Assembly: GCF_003324565.1 (NCBI RefSeq)
Contig: NZ_QOLA01000017.1
Location: 1 to 64,000 of the forward strand
Source of the DNA: Streptomyces sp. SDr-06
Lineage (GTDB): Bacteria; Actinomycetota; Actinomycetes; Streptomycetales; Streptomycetaceae
Direction: 5' to 3'
Length of the DNA stretch: 64,000 bases
The translations under genes were made by a program, and so were the position numbers. Within the stretch, counting starts at the first letter, position 1. Every line of letters starts with the position of its first letter. Below, in pieces: positions 58,471-64,000 of the stretch. The notes beneath the pieces were generated by a model, which saw nothing but the letters and a program-made list of their open reading frames with translations, ran no database searches and was not told the DNA's origin.

Positions 58471-58896
58471 GGGGTGGCTCCTTGCTCGACGGTCCGGTCG
58501 ACCCGCCGCCCGCACGCGACTCGCCTGGTACGCGGATGGCGGCTCGAAGGGGTCGAAAGGAACGATACGACAGAGACCGGGCAGGGAGCCCGCCCGCGAA
58601 ACGGACACGCACCCCCTCCCCGACGAACAAACGCGCAGGCCACGCCCTCGCCGAGCCCGCCCAGGCCGCCCGCCCCGACGCCGAACGGAGCGCTGGGCGA
58701 TACACACCGGATGCAATCGCGCTGCCGGTCGAGCTTCCGCCGGACCGCGGCCTGCTCGTGCTCCGGGCCTGCGCCTCGCGCTGGGCCTCCCTCTCCTCTT
58801 CCTTCTTCCGCAGGAAGTCGGCGGTGGTGGTACTTCGGTGCTCCGGATGTGCCTGGTGGCGCCAAGCCGCGCGATCGTCTCGCGACCCAAGATGGG
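58471..58896. other. 426-nt gap without a confident gene
   Basis: This lies upstream of the response regulator and downstream of the Ala-rich gene, both on the minus strand, so it should hold the promoter of the RR-HK-ABC module. Minus-strand frames are open, and one near 58790-58860 encodes a charged stretch (DFLRKKEEEREAQREAQAR), but there is no credible start and no recognisable domain. I see no repeat or RNA gene. Confidence 0.5.
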
Positions 58897-59469
58897 TCAG
58901 AAGTGCATCATCGCCATCACGTCGCCGCTGCGCGTGCCGGTCGGGACCTGGGGGATCTGCTCTCCCGGGCGCATCCAGCCCGCTGCCTCGGCGGCTGTGA
59001 CGGCGGTCTTCTCGGCGGTGTCGGCCTGGGAGTTCAGGGTCTCGTTCGCTCCGAGGGCCGCCGCGGCCGAGGCGGCACCGGCGGCCTGGGCCGCTGTGAC
59101 GGCGGCCTGGAAGGCGGCTGCGGAGAGCTCGGTGTCGCCGTCGTGGAGCCTGCCCATCTGGGCCGCCTGGGAGGCCGCCGCGGCGCAGTTCCTCGCGCAA
59201 CGGGAGTCGGCGGCGGGGTTGGGGGTGCCTTCGGAGAGCACCGCGAGTGCTTGGGCCGCGATGCGGGCGGCGTGGGTGGTCTTGAAGAGGATCTCGGCCC
59301 TTTGGGACTCGTCGGGGGTCTCCGCGTCCGGTGCTTCGATGTGGCGGAGGACCGCGGCGGCGCGGGAGGCCGCGCTCCGGGCGCGCGCCGCGTGGCCCGC
59401 CCTGAGAGCCTCCGCCGTCCCCTGAGGCGCGGGCGCGCCCGCTTCTTGGTCGTGGTGCTGCTCGCTCAT
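58897..59469 (-). CDS. Ala-rich helical protein of unknown function
   Basis: A 190-residue protein, over a quarter Ala, predicted nearly all-helical: repeated stretches such as AARARSAASRAAAVLRHIEA, TTHAARIAAQALAVLSEG and FQAAVTAAQAAGAASAAAAL. One Cys-containing segment (SRCARNCAAAASQAAQMG) and a Met-rich C-terminus (GDVMAMMHF) stand out. No signal peptide and no known domain is recognised. The ATG at 59467-59469 has GAGGAGA 5 nt upstream. It is divergent from the amidohydrolase gene. Confidence 0.7.
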   Translation of the reverse strand: MSEQHHDQEAGAPAPQGTAEALRAGHAARARSAASRAAAVLRHIEAPDAETPDESQRAEILFKTTHAARIAAQALAVLSEGTPNPAADSRCARNCAAAASQAAQMGRLHDGDTELSAAAFQAAVTAAQAAGAASAAAALGANETLNSQADTAEKTAVTAAEAAGWMRPGEQIPQVPTGTRSGDVMAMMHF

Positions 59470-59695
59470 GCCGTCTCCTCGTCGACCAGGCCCGACCGTG
59501 CACACGCCGCTCTCCACCCCCGGCCCACCCCGAAGAGCACACGATGCGGGGCAGAGTGACATGCCGGGCGTCAACTGGCCAGGGGTGTGGGGGGATTCGG
59601 TGGGGCGCTTGCCGTCAGGGTCGTCGCGCCCATACGCTGAATCTGATGGGTCGTCAGAAACGGTCGGGAACGGGCAGGCAGTAGGGGGCAATCGC

Positions 59696-60919
59696 GTGGG
59701 CAGCAACGAAGCCGGCACCAAGGAACTTCCCCGGGTCATCAGCGTGGACGACCATGTGATCGAGCCTGCGCACCTCTTCGAGCGGTGGCTGCCGGCCAAG
59801 TACCGGGACCGGGGGCCGAAGCCCTTCACCGCGGGCATCGGCGAGCTGGCCTACGTCGGGGGGAAGTACCGGTTCACGACGGATCCGGAAGGCCAGGTCA
59901 CCGACTGGTGGGAGTACGACGGCGCGATCTTCCCGTACAAGCGCATCATCGCGGCCGTCGGCTTCTCGCGGGACGAGATGACGCTCGACGGCATCACGCG
60001 CGAGCAGATGCGCCGCGGGTGCTGGGACCCCAAGGCGCGGCTTGCGGACATGGACCTCAACCACGTCGAGGCCTCGCTCTGCTTCCCGACCTTCCCGCGC
60101 TTCTGCGGGCAGACCTTCGCCGAGGCCAAGGACAAGGAGGTCGGCCTCGCCTGTGTGCGCGCGTACAACGACTGGATGGTGGAGGAGTGGTGCGGGGACA
60201 GCGGGGGGCGGCTGATTCCGCTGTGCCTCATCCCGCTGTGGGACGTGGAGCTCGCCGTCGCCGAGATCAGGCGCAACGCCGCGCGCGGGGTCCGCGCGGT
60301 GACCTTCTCCGAGATCCCGACCTATCTCGGCCTCCCGTCCATCCACTCCGGGTACTGGGACCCGTTCTTCGCGGCCTGCGAGGAGACGGGGACCGTGGTG
60401 AACATGCACATCGGCTCGTCGTCGCAGATGCCCGCGGCGTCCCCCGACGCGCCCCCGGCGGTCCAGGCGGCGCTCAGCTTCAACAACGCCATGGCCTCGA
60501 TGATGGACTTCCTCTTCTCCGGTGTGCTCGTGAAGTTCCCGCGCCTCAAACTGGCCTACAGCGAGGGGCAGATGGGCTGGATCCCGTACGCCCTGGAGCG
60601 GGCCGACGACGTGTGGGAGGAGCACCGGGCCTGGGGCGGCGTGAAGGACCTCGTCCCCGAACCGCCGTCCTCCTACTACTACCGGCAGATCTTCTGCTGC
60701 TTCTTCCGCGACCGGCACGGCATCGAGGCCATCGAGACCGTGGGCGTGAACAACGCGACCTTCGAGACGGACTACCCGCACGTCGACTCGACCTGGCCGC
60801 ACACCAAGGAGGTGGCCGCCGAGCACATGGCGGGACTGTCCGACGACGTGGCGTACAAGCTGCTGCGGGGGAACGCCATTCGCATGCTGGACCTGCCGCT
60901 CGATCAGGACCGGGCCTGA
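59696..60919 (+). CDS. Amidohydrolase family 2 (metal-dependent hydrolase/decarboxylase-like)
   Basis: A 407-residue TIM-barrel protein. The N-terminal metal motif is VISVDDHVIEPAHLF (D-H rather than H-x-H). A later His is in NMHIGSSSQMP, and the C-terminal Asp region is ATFETDYPHVDSTWPHT. It has the ACMSD/amidohydrolase_2 layout with YSEGQMGWIPYALERADDVW. Members hydrolyse or decarboxylate carboxylic acids; the substrate is unknown. The GTG at 59696 is chosen because GTAGGGGGC lies 5-8 nt upstream; the open frame further left is intergenic. Confidence 0.88.
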   Translation: MGSNEAGTKELPRVISVDDHVIEPAHLFERWLPAKYRDRGPKPFTAGIGELAYVGGKYRFTTDPEGQVTDWWEYDGAIFPYKRIIAAVGFSRDEMTLDGITREQMRRGCWDPKARLADMDLNHVEASLCFPTFPRFCGQTFAEAKDKEVGLACVRAYNDWMVEEWCGDSGGRLIPLCLIPLWDVELAVAEIRRNAARGVRAVTFSEIPTYLGLPSIHSGYWDPFFAACEETGTVVNMHIGSSSQMPAASPDAPPAVQAALSFNNAMASMMDFLFSGVLVKFPRLKLAYSEGQMGWIPYALERADDVWEEHRAWGGVKDLVPEPPSSYYYRQIFCCFFRDRHGIEAIETVGVNNATFETDYPHVDSTWPHTKEVAAEHMAGLSDDVAYKLLRGNAIRMLDLPLDQDRA

Positions 60920-60946
60920 CCGCCGCGGGCCGCGCGAGGGGAGGGG

Positions 60947-60966
60947 TGCCTCCCGGCCGGGAGGCA
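60947..60966 (+). terminator. Hairpin after the amidohydrolase gene
   Basis: TGCCTCCC and GGGAGGCA form an 8-bp perfect stem with a GGCC loop, 27 nt after the stop codon. No T-run. Confidence 0.6.
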
Positions 60967-61021
60967 TGTCCTGGGACCGCGCCGGGGGTTACGGTGACCG
61001 GGCCCCACGGAAGGCGGACAC

Positions 61022-61966
61022 ATGACCATCCCCCTCACCGACACCCTGGTCACCCTCGGCCGCGGATACGTCCGGCACGCTCCGGGCACCCTCGGCAAGG
61101 CCGCGTTGGCGGAGTGGTTGCTGAACTCCCGCCTGCGCGACCACCCCCGACAGCGCGTGGTCCAGGACCGCTCCGGCTCCCGATTCGCCGTCGACACCAC
61201 CGACCTGATCCAGCGCTTCCTGTATCTCTTCGGGGAGTGGGAGCCCCACATGACCCACTGGCTTCGCGGACGGCTGCGCCCCGGTGACGTGTTCGTGGAC
61301 GTCGGCGCCAACATCGGGGTGTTCGCGGTGCTCGGCGCCCGGCTCGTGGGCAGCGCGGGGAAGGTGGTGGCGATCGAGGCCTCGCCCGCTCTCCACCGCA
61401 GGCTGCTGCGGCACGCCGCCCTCAACGGGTGCGACACCATCCGCGCGGTCAACGCCGCCGTGTCGGACGAGCGCAGGACGCTGACGTTCGTGCTCGCCAG
61501 CTCCCACAACACGGGCGCCAACTCGATCGTGCCGTACGACGGTCCGGCGGAGTCCGCCTTCGACATGGAGGCGCTCGCGCTGGCCGACATCCTCCAGCCG
61601 GACGAGGTGGCCCGGACCCGTGTCATCAAGATCGATGTGGAAGGTGCCGAGGGCGGAGTCGTACGAGGGCTCGCCCCCGTGCTCGGCCGGCTGCGGCCGG
61701 ACGTGGAGATCGCCGTGGAGGTCACCCCGGACCGCATGGCCCAACTGGGCGACTCGGTCGAGGAGTTGCTGGAGACCATGAGCAGGCACGGCTTCCACCG
61801 CTACCGGCTGCCCACCGACTACTCCCCGGCGAGCTACCCGCGCGCGATGCGGCACCCGGTGGCACCGGTCCGCCACCGGGGGCCGGTCGAGGGGGAGACG
61901 GAGCTGGTCTTCTCGCGGGTGGACGCCGAGCAGTTGACCGCTCTCCCCGGGTCCTCGCAGGGCTGA
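61022..61966 (+). CDS. FkbM family SAM-dependent methyltransferase
   Basis: A 314-residue protein. The SAM-binding motif I is DVFVDVGANIGVFAVLGARL with the acidic residue downstream in VVAIEASPALHRRL. The FkbM-type core continues with TIRAVNAAVSDE, then GANSIVPY and RVIKIDVEGAEGGVVRGLAP. FkbM enzymes O-methylate sugars and polyketides. A family 2 glycosyltransferase converges on it 25 nt away, so a role in envelope glycan decoration is plausible but unproven. Confidence 0.9.
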   Translation: MTIPLTDTLVTLGRGYVRHAPGTLGKAALAEWLLNSRLRDHPRQRVVQDRSGSRFAVDTTDLIQRFLYLFGEWEPHMTHWLRGRLRPGDVFVDVGANIGVFAVLGARLVGSAGKVVAIEASPALHRRLLRHAALNGCDTIRAVNAAVSDERRTLTFVLASSHNTGANSIVPYDGPAESAFDMEALALADILQPDEVARTRVIKIDVEGAEGGVVRGLAPVLGRLRPDVEIAVEVTPDRMAQLGDSVEELLETMSRHGFHRYRLPTDYSPASYPRAMRHPVAPVRHRGPVEGETELVFSRVDAEQLTALPGSSQG

Positions 61967-61991
61967 GGACGGCTGCTCGCTGCCGTGTGTC

Positions 61992-62753
61992 CTACTCGCC
62001 GTCGACCGGGTAGCGCCACCGGAAGCCCGCGAGCGCGCGCGCCCGGGCCTCCACGACGGCCATGCGGGCGTCGCGTTCGGCGGTGTCGGTGTGCGCGGCC
62101 TGGCCGGTGACCTGCCCCTCCCACTTGCGGTAGAAGAGCCCGACCTCGGACGAGAACCAGCCGCGCGCCACCGAGTTGAGCGCGAGCAGGAGGCCCGTGT
62201 CCTCGGATGCCGGAAGCGCCATCCATCCGCCGAGCGCGACCAGGAGGTCACGGCGAACGAACAGGGAGGCCGGGTGCACCGGGGCCCGGTAGTCGTGTGC
62301 CGCCCAGTGGTCGAGCACCGCCCCGCGCTCGATCGGGCCGTGGTCGGGGTCGCCGGGGAACCCGGCCGTCGTACCGTCGGGGAGGAGATCGAGCACGCGG
62401 GAGGTCGCCCACCCCAGGGCCGGGTCGCCTTCGAGCGCGGCGAGGTCGCGTGCCAGGGCGCCGGGGGCGAGCCGGTCGTCGGCGTCCAGGACCTTCACGT
62501 ACGCGCCGTCGGCGCGCGCGAGGGCGATGGTGCGGGCGACCCCGGGGCCGCCGCGCCGCCCCTGCCGGAACGAGATCCGCTCGTCGTCGGGGACGTACGG
62601 CGCGACCTCGTCGCCCGTGCCGTCCTCCTGGATGAGCCAGCGCCACTCCCACCCCTCGGGAAGCCGCTGCTCGCGGAGCGACGTGTAGGCGTCGGGCAGG
62701 AAGCGCGCCGACGGGGCGTGAACGGCCGTGACGATGATGATGCGCCGGCTCAC
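61992..62753 (-). CDS. Family 2 glycosyltransferase
   Basis: A 253-residue GT-A fold enzyme. Nucleotide binding begins with IIIVTAVHAPSARFLPDAYT. The DXD is in YVKVLDADDRLAPGALARDL, and the catalytic ED region is ALPASEDTGLLLAL. There is no transmembrane helix. The GTG start at 62751-62753 has AAAGGTGG 6 nt upstream. It converges on the FkbM methyltransferase gene. Confidence 0.88.
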   Translation of the reverse strand: MSRRIIIVTAVHAPSARFLPDAYTSLREQRLPEGWEWRWLIQEDGTGDEVAPYVPDDERISFRQGRRGGPGVARTIALARADGAYVKVLDADDRLAPGALARDLAALEGDPALGWATSRVLDLLPDGTTAGFPGDPDHGPIERGAVLDHWAAHDYRAPVHPASLFVRRDLLVALGGWMALPASEDTGLLLALNSVARGWFSSEVGLFYRKWEGQVTGQAAHTDTAERDARMAVVEARARALAGFRWRYPVDGE

Positions 62754-63218
62754 GGCTCACCACCTTTCCAAGTGCGTGGTGACGGGGTTGTCCGTGGAGG
62801 TCGGAGGGCTTCGGCGGGGCCCGCTCGACGGGGCAGGAGCGGCGCCGTCGCTTCCATGGGTGCTCACCGATCCGTCGTCCGACGCGCCTCAGCTTACGAC
62901 TCCTCAAGAAGCCTCGATGAGCGGCCTCGTACGGGATCACGGGACGGCGGCGGTAATTCCGGAGGGTTTCCCGCCGGTTGCCTCCAGCGGTAATCGAGCC
63001 CGGGTCGATGACAAGTGGAGCCGGGCCCGGATGAGCGATATGCGGCGGGCATTGCGTGGGGTCATTGCCGTAATGCGGGCCCGTTATCCGCCGTATCGGA
63101 AAGCGCCGCGCCTATTGGACGGGGCACGGCGGACGGGTTCACCGCGGCCGCCGGACGCGGGGTCCTGGCACGTCAGAGGTCTGACGGACGCTTCCTGACG
63201 CCCTCGGGGCATGAAAGT
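62754..63218. other. Intergenic stretch upstream of the glycosyltransferase
   Basis: This is part of a 592-nt gap (62754-63345). It has locally lower G+C around 62940-63110. Short open frames exist on both strands but none has a ribosome site plus protein-like codon bias. It probably holds the promoter of the minus-strand glycosyltransferase; no specific element is recognised. Confidence 0.5.
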
Positions 63219-63258
63219 GCCCGATCGCTGGCGACGGGGGATGCACCAGCGATCGGGC
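63219..63258 (-). terminator. Perfect 13-bp inverted repeat downstream of the WD40 gene
   Basis: GCCCGATCGCTGG and CCAGCGATCGGGC form a 13-bp perfect stem with a 14-nt loop. It lies about 90 nt beyond the WD40 stop in the direction of its transcription and is followed on that strand by ACTTTCATG. It is most simply a rho-independent terminator. Confidence 0.7.
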
Positions 63259-63345
63259 TGCCCCCAAGACTAGCAACGCTGCTTGCGGGGTGGGAATCGA
63301 CTGCTCGACCGTAACGGCGATTTGTGATCGGGATCACAGTGCGTG

Positions 63346-64000
63346 TTAGTGCCCGCAAGGAGGCGCGTACGAGAGGCGGGGAAGATTTTCCTGCCATTTT
63401 TCCGGGGTCAGGACACCCCGTGTGGTGGAGCAAATACGGCTGATGGCCTCGCCCGCGTCCAAGTTCCACAGCCGGACGGTATCGCTGCCGCTCGACACCC
63501 CGAGCATGTGGGTTTTAGGACTGAATGACAGAAAATTGCCTGTCTTGGCGTTGGGGCTCATCGATTGCCCGATCGGCGAGGCCATGGACGGATGGGCGAT
63601 GGCCCAGAGCCGGACCGTGTTGTCGTTGCCCCCGCTGGCCAGGGTGCGGCCGTCCTGGCTGAACGTCAGGGACACGACCGCTTCCGTGTGGCCGCTGAGC
63701 GGGGCGCCCAGACGGGTCGCCTTCGCGGGGTGGGCGATGTCCCAGAGCCGGACGGTGTCGTCGTCGCTGCCGCTGGCCAGGGTCTTTCCGTCCGGGCTGT
63801 AGGCGAGCGCGTTGACCGGTCCGAGGTGCCCGGTGAGCGGCGCACCCAACTGGACGGCGTGACGTGGATCGGCCACGTACCACAGGCGGATGGAGTCGTC
63901 CGCGCTGCCGCTGGCCAGAGTCCGCCCGTCCGGGCTGAAGACGAGGGAGTTGACGTAGCCCTTGTGTCCGGTGAGCGGGGTGCCGAGCGCGCGATGGTGC
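63346..64000 (-). CDS. C-terminal part of a WD40-repeat protein (start outside window)
   Basis: The last 218 or so residues of a larger protein. Three full WD40 repeats are visible, each with an LG(A/T)PL(T/S)GH start, a SPDG(R/K)TLASGS core and a VRLW or IRLW end, in units of about 43-46 residues. A fourth, degenerate repeat (LSFSPKTHMLG...DTVRLWNLD) and a short tail (TTRGVLTPEKWQENLP) follow. That tail is typical of large Streptomyces proteins in which WD40 repeats follow an STAND/NACHT-type NTPase or a protease, but those domains lie beyond the window. Confidence 0.85.
   Translation of the reverse strand, partial: HHRALGTPLTGHKGYVNSLVFSPDGRTLASGSADDSIRLWYVADPRHAVQLGAPLTGHLGPVNALAYSPDGKTLASGSDDDTVRLWDIAHPAKATRLGAPLSGHTEAVVSLTFSQDGRTLASGGNDNTVRLWAIAHPSMASPIGQSMSPNAKTGNFLSFSPKTHMLGVSSGSDTVRLWNLDAGEAISRICSTTRGVLTPEKWQENLPRLSYAPPCGH

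Noticed and set aside
58367..59542. Long minus-strand frame covering the gap before the response regulator
   Set aside because: It overlaps the Ala-rich gene in another frame and the response regulator start, has no ribosome site, and its composition is typical of GC-rich shadow frames.
62728..63314. Plus-strand ORFs in the gap before the WD40 gene
   Set aside because: Short, without a ribosome site or recognisable domain, and antisense to the promoter region of the glycosyltransferase.

Overview
The window is a stretch of chromosome from a Streptomyces-type actinomycete. The evidence is very high G+C with strong third-position bias, many GTG and some TTG starts, 4-nt ATGA/GTGA overlaps inside operons, and typical Streptomyces families: WXG100-like, XRE/DUF5753 with DUF397, SLATT, SigE-type sigma, MocR regulators, a type III PKS and a WD40 giant. 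The block ybaB-recR-DUF5063-ask-asd-sigma is a conserved core arrangement as known in Streptomyces. No tRNA, rRNA, CRISPR array or insertion sequence was recognised.

Layout. 1-6.7 kb: end of a WXG100-like gene; a vanZ-RR-HK-GNAT operon; a DUF397/XRE pair; a divergent SDR/TetR pair with a palindromic operator. 6.7-18.4 kb: Ser/Thr kinase and MMPL exporter (minus), a NarL-type two-component pair, a class III aminotransferase with its GntR neighbour, and a glycosyltransferase fused to a large membrane domain. 18.4-26.1 kb: SLATT protein, ybaB, recR, DUF5063, ask, an asd-like gene lacking the catalytic cysteine, and a sigma factor with a one-TM partner. 26.1-34.5 kb: SURF1, a repeat-rich intergenic stretch, S9 peptidase, a PLP dehydratase, tatA, an LCP protein, PhoA-type phosphatase and a lipoprotein. 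34.5-38.8 kb: P450 plus rppA (tetrahydroxynaphthalene synthase), and pcaHG preceded by decayed pcaJ-like and pcaR-like remnants.

The most interesting region is 39.5-52.7 kb. A ten-gene plus-strand operon is bracketed by two MocR-family PLP regulators. It encodes an anthranilate-synthase-like chorismate enzyme and its glutaminase, a free-standing B3/B4 tRNA-editing-type protein, an ATP-grasp ligase, an MFS exporter, a TrpB-like PLP synthase, an FMN reductase, a cupin, a chorismate-mutase-like protein and a UbiD-type decarboxylase. I read it as a compact biosynthetic cluster for a chorismate-derived amino acid or small peptide, possibly an aromatic amino acid mimic, with the B3/B4 protein as self-protection. 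I do not recognise its product. In-frame TTA codons in the first MocR gene and in the exporter point to bldA (developmental) control.

52.8-58.5 kb carries an RR-HK-ABC ATPase-FtsX permease module. It is followed by an Ala-rich unknown protein, an amidohydrolase, an FkbM methyltransferase, a family 2 glycosyltransferase and, at the right edge, the C-terminus of a WD40 protein.
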